Notes: generated from the letters alone by a model not told the origin. Shown: positions 1 through 9,280, numbered from the stretch's first letter. The stretch is 64,000 nucleotides of DNA from Lactobacillus acidophilus (GCF_034298135.1 NZ_CP139575.1:744001-808000); one strand, 5' to 3'. A program made the numbers and translations.

Positions 1-2
1 CC

Positions 3-2132
3 AATGTTCTAGCCTATTATCCTAAAGCTTTGATTCCTGCAATTACTAAATTCACTACTCGTTATAAAGAACTTGCTAAAGAACATAATTTAACTCTTGA
101 TCAGGCCACTCCTATTACTATGGGAATGTGGATCGGTGGAGACCGTGATGGTAACCCATATGTAACTGCTGATACTTTGGAATTAAGTGCTACTTTACAA
201 AGTCAAGTAATCTTTGAATACTATATGAAGGAATTGAAGAAGTTATATAGAGCTATTTCTTTATCAACTTCCTATATGCAACCCTCTGCAGCAGTTGAAA
301 AGCTTTCTAAACTTTCTAACGATGATTCACCGTTTAGAACAGACGAACCGTATCGTCGAGCCTTCTATTACATTGAAAGTCGTTTAGTTCATACAGAAAA
401 AGAGCTTTTGGGTATAATTGATAAAAATATCTTTATTAAACCACATGATCTTGAAAATCTAGACAATATTCCTGTTTACAATAATCCTCAAGAATTTAAG
501 TCTGATTTGGAAACTATCAAGGCTTCATTAGACGAAGATCATGATCAAGCTGTAACTCATAGCTTCTTTACACAAATTTTGGAAGCAATTGATGTCTTTG
601 GTTTCCATTTGGCAACCATTGATATGCGTCAAGATTCTAGTGTTAATGAATCTTGTGTTGCAGAGCTTCTTAAGAGTGCCGGTATTTGTGACAATTACAG
701 CGACTTGAGTGAAAAAGAAAAAGTTGAGCTTTTGCTCAGTGAACTTGAAAACGATCCACGTAACTTGCATGCTAATAACAAACCAAAGTCTGAATTATTG
801 CAAAAAGAATTGAAAATCTACAAAACTGCACGTCAATTAAAGGATCGCTTAGGTGAAGATGTCATTAAACAACACATCATTTCTCACACTGAAAGTGTTT
901 CTGACATGCTTGAACAAGCAATTATGTTAAAAGAATATAATCTTGTAGATAGTGAAAAAGCTCGTATTCAAGTGGTACCATTGTTTGAAACTGTCGAAGA
1001 TTTGCTTAATGCACGTGAGATTATCACCCAATACTTAAGCTTCCCTATCGTCAAGAAATGGCTCGTTTCTCAAAATAATTATCAAGAAATCATGCTTGGT
1101 TACTCTGATTCTAATAAGGATGGTGGATATCTTGCATCGTGTTGGAATCTTTACAAGGCACAAAAAGATTTAACTGCAATTGGTGAAAAGCTAGGCGTAA
1201 AGATTACTTATATGCACGGCCGTGGCGGTACTGTCGGTCGTGGTGGTGGTCCTTCATATGAAGCAATTACTGCTCAACCTTTTAAATCAATTAATGATCG
1301 TATTCGTATGACTGAGCAAGGTGAAATAATTCAAAATAAGTATGGTAATAAGGACACTGCTTATTACAACTTGGAAATGCTTGCATCTGCTGCAATCGAT
1401 CGTATGGTTTCAAAACAAGCAGTCAGTGAAGAACGCATCACAGATTTCCGTTCTTCGATGGATAAAATAGTTGAAGAAAGCAATAAGATTTACCGTAAAC
1501 TTGTCTTTGAAAATCCTGCCTTTCTTGATTACTTTTTCCAAGCTACTCCAATCAAAGAAATATCTAATTTAAATATTGGTTCTCGCCCTGCTTCAAGAAA
1601 GAAATTAACTGACTTTTCAGGTTTAAGAGCTATTCCTTGGGTATTCTCCTGGTCACAAAGTAGAATCATGTTCCCTGGCTGGTATGGTGTTGGTTCAGCT
1701 TTTGCAAACTTTATTAATGCCGATCCAACTCATTTGAAAGAATTACAGGAAATGTATAAGGGTTGGCCATTTTTCCACTCATTACTTTCAAATGTTGATA
1801 TGGTTTTGTCTAAATCAAATATGGAAATTGCTAGAGAATATGCTAGTCTTTGCGATGATGAGGAGACAAAGAAAGTCTTTGATATTATTTATCAAGAATG
1901 GAAATTAACTAAGAAAGTTATCTTACAAATTGAAGATCATGATGACCTTTTAGCTGAAGCTCCTATTTTGAAACAAAGTTTAGATTATAGAATGCCTTAC
2001 TTTAATATCTTGAACTACATCCAAATTGAAATGATCAAGCGTGGACGTGAAGATGAAATTCAAGGCGTTTACCAAAGCATTATTCCAATTACTATTAACG
2101 GTGTAGCTTCAGGCCTACGTAATTCGGGTTAA
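3..2132 (+). CDS. ppc: Phosphoenolpyruvate carboxylase (5' end outside window)
   Basis: Carboxylates phosphoenolpyruvate to oxaloacetate, an anaplerotic cytoplasmic enzyme. The frame is open from the first bases, so the gene starts upstream; about 709 codons are visible of a family length near 900, so the N-terminal part with the first catalytic His is missing here. Visible family signatures are [10 protein letters not shown], the glycine loop [11 protein letters not shown], the motif SRPASR, and the conserved C-terminus ending in LRNSG. It reads toward a bidirectional terminator that separates it from the minus-strand sulfur locus. Identification is secure; the real start cannot be seen. Confidence 0.96.
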   Translation, partial: NVLAYYPKALIPAITKFTTRYKELAKEHNLTLDQATPITMGMWIGGDRDGNPYVTADTLELSATLQSQVIFEYYMKELKKLYRAISLSTSYMQPSAAVEKLSKLSNDDSPFRTDEPYRRAFYYIESRLVHTEKELLGIIDKNIFIKPHDLENLDNIPVYNNPQEFKSDLETIKASLDEDHDQAVTHSFFTQILEAIDVFGFHLATIDMRQDSSVNESCVAELLKSAGICDNYSDLSEKEKVELLLSELENDPRNLHANNKPKSELLQKELKIYKTARQLKDRLGEDVIKQHIISHTESVSDMLEQAIMLKEYNLVDSEKARIQVVPLFETVEDLLNAREIITQYLSFPIVKKWLVSQNNYQEIMLGYSDSNKDGGYLASCWNLYKAQKDLTAIGEKLGVKITYMHGRGGTVGRGGGPSYEAITAQPFKSINDRIRMTEQGEIIQNKYGNKDTAYYNLEMLASAAIDRMVSKQAVSEERITDFRSSMDKIVEESNKIYRKLVFENPAFLDYFFQATPIKEISNLNIGSRPASRKKLTDFSGLRAIPWVFSWSQSRIMFPGWYGVGSAFANFINADPTHLKELQEMYKGWPFFHSLLSNVDMVLSKSNMEIAREYASLCDDEETKKVFDIIYQEWKLTKKVILQIEDHDDLLAEAPILKQSLDYRMPYFNILNYIQIEMIKRGREDEIQGVYQSIIPITINGVASGLRNSG

Positions 2133-2153
2133 AATAGTTTTTAACTATAAAAT

Positions 2154-2192
2154 AAAAAAGCAAAATTCTTTAATATGAATTTTGCTTTTTTT
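2154..2192. terminator. Bidirectional intrinsic terminator after ppc
   Basis: A hairpin with arms CAAAATTC and GAATTTTG is flanked by an A-run and a T-run, so it can end transcripts from both sides: ppc on the plus strand and the luxS pseudogene on the minus strand. Confidence 0.85.
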
Positions 2193-2211
2193 GTGTTTTA
2201 TAAATATTAAA

Positions 2212-2687
2212 TTACTCTACAACATTGCGGATAAAAGGATCATTAGAGATGCCTTCGCTCAAAATCTTTTTTGACTATTCTTTCGCAGAGAACAAGGAAT
2301 GATCTTTATAGTTACCACAAGTCTTAATTGTAGTTCCAGGCACATCTTCCCAAGTAATCATATCGCGAATTTCTTCAAGAGATGATTTTAATGCCCTAGC
2401 TACTTCGGTCATTGAATGTTCACCCCACATAATTAAGTGAAAACCAGTCCGACAGCCAAATGGTGAGCAATCAATTACATCGTCTATTCTGTCCCGTAGC
2501 AAACTGGCTAGTAAATGTTCAATTGTATGTAAACCCCTGTTAGAATAGCATTCTCGTTAGGTTGAACTAAACGTAAATCATAATTAGAAATCTTATCACC
2601 CTTATATCCCTATTCAACGGTAATCAAGCGAACATAAGGTGCTTTTACTTTGGTGTGGTCTAATGTAAAACTTTCAACTTTTACCAT
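2212..2687 (-). pseudogene. luxS: Degenerate second copy of luxS
   Basis: The reverse strand follows the intact luxS at 9319-9792 almost along its whole length, from [18 protein letters not shown] to a C-terminus reading GISNDPFIRNVVE. It carries a stop at the codon equivalent to Glu26 or so (VE*GYKG), a one-base deletion near 2540, and another TAG near 2275. The zinc-ligand segment TIEHLL is still legible. An S-ribosylhomocysteinase made from it is impossible. It lies directly downstream of the cystathionine lyase/synthase pseudogene, so it probably was the last gene of a methionine-to-cysteine recycling operon. The intact copy elsewhere makes loss tolerable. Confidence 0.9.
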
Positions 2688-2700
2688 AATTTACCTTCAC

Positions 2701-3846
2701 CTACTTATCTAAATTTATTAAAGCTTGTTTCAAATCGTCAATAATGTCTACTGGATCTTCAATCCCCACTGATAGACGAATTAATTCATCCTTAATACCA
2801 TTTTTTAAGCGAATTGATCGTGGAATTGAACCGTGAGTCATGATAGCGGGAACTTCAATTAAACTTTCGATTCCACCTAAGCTTTCTGCCAGCTCAATTA
2901 GCTCTAAATTCTCAACAAATTTTTTGACATCTAAACCCGATTGTAATTCAAACGAAATCATAGCACCAAAGTTCTTCATTTGTTTAGCAGCAATTTCGTG
3001 ACCTGGAAAATTCTTTAAGTCAGGATAATAAATTTTGGCAATATATGGATTATTTTGTAAGAAATCAATTACTGCATTTGCATTTTCTTGGTGAACACGC
3101 ATTCGTGCATTAAGTGTCTTAATTCCACGTTGCAATAGCCAGCTATCATCAGGTCCCAAAGTACTACCGATTGAATTTTGTAAAAATGCTAATTGTTCAG
3201 CAAGTTTAGGATCATTAGTAACAGCTAAGCCTGCTACAACATCACTATGTCCACCTAAATATTTAGTAGCAGAATGAATGACAATGTCTGCCCCTAAAGT
3301 AAGTGGTTGTTGATTATAAGGAGTAGCAAAAGTATTGTCAATAATAGTTCTAAGATGGTGCTTTTTAGCAATATCGGCAATTGTATGAATGTCAGTAATA
3401 CGCATTAATGGATTAGTAGGTGTTTCAAAATAAATTGCTACAGTATTATCTTGAATTGCTTCTTCAACGTTTTGTGGATTTTGAGTATCTACAACGGTAA
3501 ATTCCATACCAAAGCGTTTTAAAACTTGGTTAATTAACCGGAAAGTTCCACCATAAACGTCATTTCCTACAATAAAATGATCACCTTTTTAATATAGTGC
3601 AAAAACCGTTGCAATTGCGGCTAAACCGGAACTAAATGCAAAACCAGCTATACTGTGTTCAAGTTGAGCAATTAATTTTTCTAATGATGCTCTAGTAGGA
3701 TTACCCATTCTAGAATATTCCCATTTAACTTTACTTCCTAGTTTATGCTGATGAAATGTTGAAGCACGATAAATCGGTGTTGAAACTGCACCAGTTACCT
3801 CATCTTCACTATAGCCACCGTGAATTAATGTTGTATTGAATTTCAT
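2701..3846 (-). pseudogene. Cystathionine gamma-lyase/gamma-synthase family enzyme, single nonsense codon
   Basis: PLP-dependent Cys/Met metabolism enzyme that cleaves or forms cystathionine. The 381-codon frame is continuous from MKFNTTLIHGGYSEDE to the C-terminal RLSVGIEDP except for one in-frame TAA at codon 86 (ALY*KGDHF). The PLP-lysine segment SATKYLGGHSD, the segment IIDNTFATPY and the C-terminal motif SLGGIESL are intact. Length is normal for the family. Lyase versus synthase cannot be decided from sequence alone. Because only one codon is broken, it is either a very recent pseudogene, a sequencing error, or rescued by suppression. The neighbours on both sides are also broken, which favours real decay. 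Confidence 0.85.
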
Positions 3847-4027
3847 TTTTTTATTCTGCTATATAAAGTAGTAAAGTACTTAGCCTTAACCTTTTTTAAT
3901 GTTTACAGAGTTCTAGTGGTTTATTCCTAAAGGATCTGCGACATTTTTAATTTTCAAAATTGCCATAATATTCACTTCCATGTTTAGCTTTCTAATAAAT
4001 ATTATGACAAATATTCCTATACTTTTG

Positions 4028-4959
4028 CTAACAGTTAATCATCTCCTCTTCATCATAAATACCTTCACTTAAATATCGATCACTTGCGTCAGGAAAGATC
4101 GTCACAATTTTTGAATTTTGGGGTAATTTTTGGGCCATATTTAAACTAGCTGCTAAAGCGGCTCCTGAAGAACTTCCAATAAATAAGCCTATATTTTTAG
4201 CAGCAAAGCGAATTTGTGCAAAGGCTGATGTGTCACTAATTGTTTGTATTTCTGCAATTTTAGTTTCTTTAAAAAAAGATGGGATTTTTTCAACGCCAAT
4301 TCCTTAAGTCTTGTGAGGATGAGCTGTTTTTCCATCTAAAATTGATCCTTCTGGCTGTACCGCTATGTTTTTTATATCTGGAAAAAATCATGTAAACCTT
4401 GAGCTATTCCAGCAAAGGTCCCACCAGTTCCGGGTCCTGCAACGAATGCATCAACTTTAACTTCATTTAAATCTGGTATTATTTTAGGTACGATTGTTTT
4501 ACGGTAAGCTTCAGGGTTAGCCAAATTATCAAATTGATTTGGCACATAAGCATTAGCAAGTTCTGATGCGATTTCATAACTTTTCTTTAAAGCCCCCATC
4601 ATTCCTAGCTCGCCTGGAATATTTATAATGTCGGCACCTAGAGCTCGCATCAAAGTTTGCTTTTCGAAACTGAATTTTTCAGGTACTACTAGGATAGTTC
4701 TTAAATGATATTTTTGTGCAGCTAAAGCTAACCCTATACCAGTGTTTCTGGCTGTTGGTTCTACTATCGTTGTCTTTTTATTTATCTTTCCTTTGTTAAT
4801 AGCATCTTCAATTAAAAATTGACCTAAGCGATCTTTAATACTATCACATGGATTATTCATTTCTAATTTGGCATAAATTTTATTATGATTAGGAATCTTG
4901 ATGGGTAACTCTAGTAGTGGTGTATGCCCAATTAGTTCAGAAACATTTTTTACTAACAA
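4028..4959 (-). pseudogene. Cysteine synthase / cystathionine beta-synthase family, frameshifted
   Basis: Fold-type II PLP enzyme of the CysK/CBS family, about 309 codons before decay. It starts [18 protein letters not shown] and keeps the PLP lysine in SIKDRLG and the glycine loop GPGTGGTF. Lesions: a frameshift near 4370, a stop before GIGVEKIP, and the usual TAGNTG loop reads TARNTG. The reading resumes in another frame through [12 protein letters not shown] and FPDASDRYL to a stop at 4028. It follows a cysteine-codon leader and terminator, and precedes the cystathionine enzyme and luxS copies, which is the order expected for a reverse transsulfuration operon using serine and homocysteine. 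Confidence 0.86.
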
Positions 4960-5000
4960 ACTTTCATTCTCCTTTCAAAATAAATCGATTTTTAGGTAGA

Positions 5001-5037
5001 AAAAAAGGCGCCAGATTCAAATAAATGAATCAGCGCC
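5001..5037 (-). terminator. Leader terminator (attenuator) of the Cys locus
   Basis: On the minus strand a GC-rich hairpin (arms GGCGC-GATTCA and TGAATC-GGCGCC) runs straight into a T-run. It sits between the Cys-Cys-Cys leader peptide (5080-5169) and the start of the synthase pseudogene at 4959, 42 bases upstream of that ATG. Position and shape fit a leader terminator rather than an end-of-operon terminator. Confidence 0.85.
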
Positions 5038-5079
5038 AATTATGCCTGAATAAAGTGATTTTAATTAATTAAATTTATC

Positions 5080-5169
5080 TTAACTAATTAATGTACACCA
5101 AATAGCGGGACGTAATTGACGCGTTCCGCAACAACAAGTATTCATGTTAGTAAATTGCTTGTTGAACAT
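5080..5169 (-). CDS. Cysteine-rich leader peptide (29 aa), attenuation leader
   Basis: A 29-codon ORF beginning MFNKQFTNMNTCCCGTR and ending WCTLIS, too short for routine annotation. It has three consecutive Cys codons (TGT TGT TGC) at positions 12-14 and a fourth near the end. The ribosome site AAGGAGG lies 8 bases before the ATG, among the best in the window. The ORF ends about 43 bases before the terminator hairpin at 5001-5037. The arrangement matches ribosome-mediated attenuation: stalling at Cys codons when Cys-tRNA is scarce would favour readthrough. Polycysteine leader ORFs acting this way are known in mycobacteria; here it is inferred. The operon downstream is decayed although the leader looks intact. 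Confidence 0.82.
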   Translation of the reverse strand: MFNKQFTNMNTCCCGTRQLRPAIWCTLIS

Positions 5170-5326
5170 TTGATATTCCTCCTTGATCGATTTGAATACA
5201 TCTTAACTAATCAAAATTAAGATGTTAATAAAAGATTAGTAATTTATTTTTTGCTTAACTCTTGTAGAATCGTTATGTAAATGATATTCTAATTAAAATA
5301 ATATTTTATTTAAGTGAGGAATTATT

Positions 5327-5395
5327 ATGCATACTGAATACTTTTATTTTTTAGAATCAAGTTTCTCCTCAAGTTGTTCCCATCTACTTGAGTGA
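5327..5395 (+). CDS. Serine-rich leader peptide (22 aa), attenuation leader
   Basis: A 22-codon ORF, MHTEYFYFLESSFSSSCSHL and two more residues, preceded by GTGAGG 7-12 bases before the ATG. Six of eight consecutive residues are Ser, encoded by TCA, AGT, TCC, TCA, AGT and TCC, so both serine tRNA families are sampled. It stops about 32 bases before a terminator hairpin (5427-5477) that itself ends just before the ribosome site of a SteT-like permease. This is the layout of a serine attenuator. It is divergent from the cysteine leader at 5080-5169, with about 157 bases between the two start codons. Confidence 0.75.
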   Translation: MHTEYFYFLESSFSSSCSHLLE

Positions 5396-5426
5396 TTTTG
5401 GTATGTTTAACAAAATAAAAACAATG

Positions 5427-5480
5427 AAACCGAATTCACTTTATTTGATTAACTTATTGAATAAATGAATTCGGTTTTTG
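5427..5480 (+). terminator. Leader terminator upstream of the permease
   Basis: Arms AAACCGAATTCA and TGAATTCGGTTTT, with further pairing of ACTTTATT-like sequence inside, followed by a T-rich run. The hairpin ends about 10 bases before the AAGGAGG of the permease, so it can only act as an attenuator or as a block to readthrough from upstream. Confidence 0.8.
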
Positions 5481-5498
5481 CTTTTTAAGGAGGTTTAT

Positions 5499-6818
5499 AT
5501 GGGCAAAGAAAACAATGAACTGAAGCGGTCGTTAGGTTTTGGTTCAGCAATCTCAATTGTAATCGGAACTATCATCGGATCAGGAATTTTCTTTAAGCAA
5601 GCTTCTATCTTGGATAGTGCCGGATCATCTAGCATGGCAATTTCTGCGTGGATTTTCGGTGGTGTCATTACTTTAGCTGCCGGTTTAACGATTGCGGAAA
5701 TTGGTGCGCAGATGCCATATACAGGTGGACTATATGTTTATGTTGAAAATCTATATGGCCGAATATGTGGCTTTTTAGCTGGGTGGATGCAGGTTATTGT
5801 TTATGGCCCAGCAATTATTGCTTCGGTAGCTGGGTTTATGAGTATCATGATTACTAATCTTTTTGGAATTGATGCTAAATGGCGTATTCCTATTGCTTTA
5901 ATTATTATCATTGCTATTGGATTAATGAATTTTTTAGAAAATAAAGTTGCTGCAGCTTTTTCAGTAATTACAACAATTGGTAAAATGATTCCAATCGCAG
6001 CTATTATTATCTTCGGTTTATTTTGGGGGCATCAAGATGCACTCGGACAAACTGTTAGTGAAATTAATCGTTCAGCTGGTGGATTCGGTGTAGCAGTTTT
6101 AGCGACTTTATTCGGTTATGATGGGTGGATCTTAATTGCTAATTTAGGTGGTGAAATGAAAAATCCTCAAAAATTGCTACCTAAGGCTATTATTTTAGGA
6201 ATTAGCACTGTTTTAGTAATTTATACTTTAATCACTGTTGGTATTTTTAGATTTGTTCCTGCCAACATGATTCATAGCTTAGGTGAAAACACTACTTCTT
6301 ATCTTGCAACTAGGGCTTTTGGTGATATTGGTGGTAAATTATTGTCAATCGGAATTATTGTTTCAATGATGGGTACTTTAAATGGTAAAATTATTACTTT
6401 CCCTAGAATTGTTTATGCAATGGCGCGTCGAGGTGATTTACCTTTTTCACGTATTCTTTCATATGTAACACCTAAAGGAAAATCACCTGTTGTAGCAACA
6501 ATATTCATCATCCTACTTGCTACAATCATGATGCTCTTCTTTGATCCAGATCATCTTTCAGATTTATGTGTATTTACTATTTATTGTTTTTACTTATTGA
6601 CTTTCTTTGGTATCTTTATTTTAAGAAAGAAAAATAGTAAGCGACCATTTAGTACACCACTTTATCCATTCGTACCAATTGTTGCAATTGCTGGAGGAAT
6701 TTTTGTTTTAGTTAGTGAATTATTCAATGATCCTGCTGGTGTATTATTATTTGCAGGAATCGTAATTATCGGATTACCTGTTTTATATGTGGTTAAGAAA
6801 ATGGATAAAAACGATTAA
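5499..6818 (+). CDS. APC-family amino acid permease, SteT-like serine/threonine exchanger
   Basis: A 439-residue membrane transporter with about 12 hydrophobic segments. The first helix carries the APC signature GTIIGSGIF typical of the LAT/SteT branch, and length matches B. subtilis SteT. The ATG at 5499 is chosen because AAGGAGG precedes it by 7 bases; an upstream TTG in the same frame lies inside the terminator. Substrate is not provable from sequence, but the serine-codon leader peptide directly upstream makes serine (or serine/threonine) the best guess. Serine is also a substrate of the cystathionine beta-synthase encoded divergently, now broken. Confidence 0.88.
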   Translation: MGKENNELKRSLGFGSAISIVIGTIIGSGIFFKQASILDSAGSSSMAISAWIFGGVITLAAGLTIAEIGAQMPYTGGLYVYVENLYGRICGFLAGWMQVIVYGPAIIASVAGFMSIMITNLFGIDAKWRIPIALIIIIAIGLMNFLENKVAAAFSVITTIGKMIPIAAIIIFGLFWGHQDALGQTVSEINRSAGGFGVAVLATLFGYDGWILIANLGGEMKNPQKLLPKAIILGISTVLVIYTLITVGIFRFVPANMIHSLGENTTSYLATRAFGDIGGKLLSIGIIVSMMGTLNGKIITFPRIVYAMARRGDLPFSRILSYVTPKGKSPVVATIFIILLATIMMLFFDPDHLSDLCVFTIYCFYLLTFFGIFILRKKNSKRPFSTPLYPFVPIVAIAGGIFVLVSELFNDPAGVLLFAGIVIIGLPVLYVVKKMDKND

Positions 6819-6840
6819 AATAGTACTTTAAATATAAAAG

Positions 6841-6876
6841 TAGCGATCAGGTATTCATTACTTGATCGCTATTTTT
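6841..6876. terminator. Bidirectional terminator
   Basis: TAGCGATCA and TGATCGCTA arms followed by T-run on the plus strand and preceded by an A-rich stretch; it separates the permease from the converging oxidoreductase-like gene. Confidence 0.85.
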
Positions 6877-6887
6877 ATATTTAATTT

Positions 6888-7532
6888 TTACGCATTAGCA
6901 ATTGTAATTCGTTCTTGGTGGTGAACTGAATCAACCGTTTCCTTAATGACTACTGTTGCCATAGTACCAGATGTTAACTTTGAATCTCCATCTTTGTTAT
7001 AGAGTAATTCGTCAGTACCTTCAATATATTCAGTAGCGGGTCCTGCTTCAAATTGTAAAGCTGGAGAAATACCTAGCCAATCGACATCGTCTATACTGTT
7101 AAGATATTCTAACTCTTTCAATTGTTGCCGTGGTGTATTAATCCACGTATCAGCATTATCCATTTGGGCAATGTCATCAACTACTAAATGCTCGTCGTCA
7201 CCAGTATGTAAGCTACCAGCACCTAAAATAAAGATTACTCTTATCTTATTCTTTCGTACTAAATTAATCAATTTCTTAGCTAATATAACATGTTCTTCTG
7301 CGTTCTTAGGATCAGTCCCAAAAGCATCAATAATTACATCAAATTTATCTAAGATGTTATCAGATAATGCAAAGATATCACCCACAATTAATTTGGCGTC
7401 GTCACCGAGTACTTTCTTCGCTTTAGATTCATGTCTAACAATCCCTGTTACATCGATTTCTAGATTTTGCTTTGCAAGTTTGTAAATTGCACTTCCTGCC
7501 ATTTCAGAAGCGCCAATAACTCCGACTTTCAT
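6888..7532 (-). CDS. NAD(P)-binding NmrA/SDR-like protein
   Basis: A 214-residue atypical short-chain dehydrogenase of the YwnB/YhfK type. The N-terminal Rossmann motif is GVIGASEMAG, a variant of GATGxxG with Glu-Met in place of the usual Thr-Gly. The core contains VIIDAFGTDP and a sequence ILGAGSL after the fifth strand. No catalytic YxxxK pair is obvious, as is common in NmrA-like members that act as redox sensors or isomerases. It is a monocistronic gene facing the permease. The specific substrate is unknown. Confidence 0.75.
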   Translation of the reverse strand: MKVGVIGASEMAGSAIYKLAKQNLEIDVTGIVRHESKAKKVLGDDAKLIVGDIFALSDNILDKFDVIIDAFGTDPKNAEEHVILAKKLINLVRKNKIRVIFILGAGSLHTGDDEHLVVDDIAQMDNADTWINTPRQQLKELEYLNSIDDVDWLGISPALQFEAGPATEYIEGTDELLYNKDGDSKLTSGTMATVVIKETVDSVHHQERITIANA

Positions 7533-7630
7533 ATTAAAGCCTCACTTTAATAATCTAAACTACATCTTCAATGTAACACCAATTAACTGAAATGTCTGAG
7601 GATATATCTTACTAAGTTAATAATCAAAAT

Positions 7631-8476
7631 TTACTGAATTATACTTGTACCGTTGGAGTAATTTAACTTTACACCATCTTGTACATTAAAAATATAAACG
7701 TTAAAGTGAATAGTATTACCATTAGTAGATTGACCTTCCATTTCAACACCACGTGCTAATAACTCATTTCCTCTAAAAATTGGTGTAACACGATAACGAA
7801 CGTAATTATTCCGACTTTCTTTTATGTAATCAGCAACTTGATCTTCATATCTAAGCATATCAGGATCATTTAATTGTCGTGTACCTGTCATTAAATTCTT
7901 TAAATTATTATTTTGTCCAGTCAATTGATACCCAATTAAGTGGCACCGATTGTAAAGCCAACCGCGAGGAATGCGTTTGTTATGCCAACCAGTTGGATCA
8001 ACATGCAAAGCTTCTCTTGGAGAATTGGGCATTAATGATTCATTCAAAAGAGCATTAGCAGATGTTACTCTGTTTAAATCATCCAAGTTGCCGTATCTTT
8101 GCCATGCACCATTTGATGTGCTCAAATCGCTTTTTGAAAAACTAGGATCATTATTATTTACAGTAATAATATTTTGACCATTATAATTTAATGATGCTAA
8201 TTTCGCTTTACTTACTGATTCTACAGTATGTGCACTGCTATAGTTCTTTAATTGCTGACGAAGTTTAGCAATTTTTTTATCCAGTATCTTAATGCGACTT
8301 TCAGTTTTTGTATTTTCTTTTTCTATCTTTTTAGCTTTTTGTTCATCTGTACGATTATATTTGATTACTGTTTTAGGAGTTTTAGCTAAAGCAATATTTT
8401 GTATATCAGAGTAGCTAAACGCTGAAAACGTAAGTAATATTCCTGCGGTAAGTGAAACTAATTTCTTTTCCATCAT
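7631..8476 (-). CDS. DNA/RNA non-specific endonuclease, exported (EndA-like)
   Basis: A 281-residue protein with an N-terminal signal-type segment (MEKKLVSLTAGILLTFSAF), a coiled-coil-like region at about residues 45-80 rich in Lys/Glu, then the nuclease core. The segment RGWLYNRCHLIGYQLTGQ resembles the DRGH-type active-site region of EndA/DNA-entry nucleases with the His retained, followed by NNLKNLMTGTRQLN, in which the Asn is a metal ligand in the family. Start overlaps the stop of the upstream gene (TAATG), so the two are translationally coupled. Probable role: surface nuclease for extracellular DNA turnover or uptake. Confidence 0.85.
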   Translation of the reverse strand: MMEKKLVSLTAGILLTFSAFSYSDIQNIALAKTPKTVIKYNRTDEQKAKKIEKENTKTESRIKILDKKIAKLRQQLKNYSSAHTVESVSKAKLASLNYNGQNIITVNNNDPSFSKSDLSTSNGAWQRYGNLDDLNRVTSANALLNESLMPNSPREALHVDPTGWHNKRIPRGWLYNRCHLIGYQLTGQNNNLKNLMTGTRQLNDPDMLRYEDQVADYIKESRNNYVRYRVTPIFRGNELLARGVEMEGQSTNGNTIHFNVYIFNVQDGVKLNYSNGTSIIQ

Positions 8477-9156
8477 TATCTTTTTGCCTTTCTATAACCG
8501 GCAGCTTGTGCTTCTGCTTCTGAATTAAAGTAAATAGCGTTAGCAGAATTCATACGATATCCAGCTTGACCTGGAACATGATAAATATGGGAATTTCTGT
8601 TACCAACAATTTTACCCGTTTCAGCTGTATTCATATCACCATGATTACTTGCGGGATTACCGGTAGAATCATTTGAACGCTTCGGAGATGATGACTTAGA
8701 TGCCTCATTGCTTCCAGTTTTTTGTTCCTGCTCCTCAGCCTTCTTATTTTCTTTTTCCTGTTGAGCTTTTGCTTGAGTTATTTTTTCTTTTTTAGCTTTT
8801 TCTTTATTGCGACTAAGTTCAGACCGCAACTTTTCGTATTCGGCTTTCTTTTTCTTCTCTTCTTTTGCTAGTAATTTTTGTGTTGCTAAAGCTGCAGTTA
8901 GTCTTTTCTTCCCCACTTTCTTAATAACATAATGAGTTTTTGCTTCAGAATTACTGGTACCCTTGCTATCATCCGGCAAAATGTTTCCTAATATTCCCAA
9001 GCAAACGAAAACCATAAATATAGAACTTAAACTTGACCATAGAATTGGTCGTTTTACATTGTGGAAAGCATATTTTTTCAACAGATAATAAGGAATTAGA
9101 TAATACCAAAATAAAATCCATAAAATCACTTTCCAAATTTTATGCAATGTTTTCAT
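8476..9156 (-). CDS. Membrane-anchored protein with C-terminal sunset domain
   Basis: A 226-residue protein. Two hydrophobic segments lie near the N-terminus (about 9-25 and 38-60), then a long charged Lys/Glu/Gln coiled-coil stretch (about 85-150), a Ser/Asn-rich linker, and a C-terminal module GKIVGNRNSHIYHVPGQ with the ending EAQAAGYRKAKR, the pattern of the sunset domain found beside nuclease domains. It is translationally coupled to the downstream exported nuclease, so it likely holds or positions that enzyme at the cell surface. The site GGAAGG precedes the ATG. Confidence 0.75.
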   Translation of the reverse strand: MKTLHKIWKVILWILFWYYLIPYYLLKKYAFHNVKRPILWSSLSSIFMVFVCLGILGNILPDDSKGTSNSEAKTHYVIKKVGKKRLTAALATQKLLAKEEKKKKAEYEKLRSELSRNKEKAKKEKITQAKAQQEKENKKAEEQEQKTGSNEASKSSSPKRSNDSTGNPASNHGDMNTAETGKIVGNRNSHIYHVPGQAGYRMNSANAIYFNSEAEAQAAGYRKAKR

Positions 9157-9280
9157 TTATCGATCCTTCCATTCAATTCTTATTCTCCAATAGATTTTTA
9201 CTAATTAATTCTACTCTTTTTCTCTGAGCGATTCCGAAATTCATTTTGTTTTTAAATTGAAATGTATGGATTTTAGGGTA

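Noticed and set aside
3847..4027. Small ORF MAILKIKNVADPLGINH with a GGAAG site between the two sulfur-gene pseudogenes
   Set aside because: Stops after 17 codons, followed by more stops in all frames. It could be a scrap of a third decayed gene, but nothing supports a family.
5185..5326. Exact promoters for the two divergent leaders
   Set aside because: Candidate hexamers exist in the AT-rich gap (for example TTGTAG with TATTCT for the Ser leader), but several alternatives fit equally, so no promoter was called.
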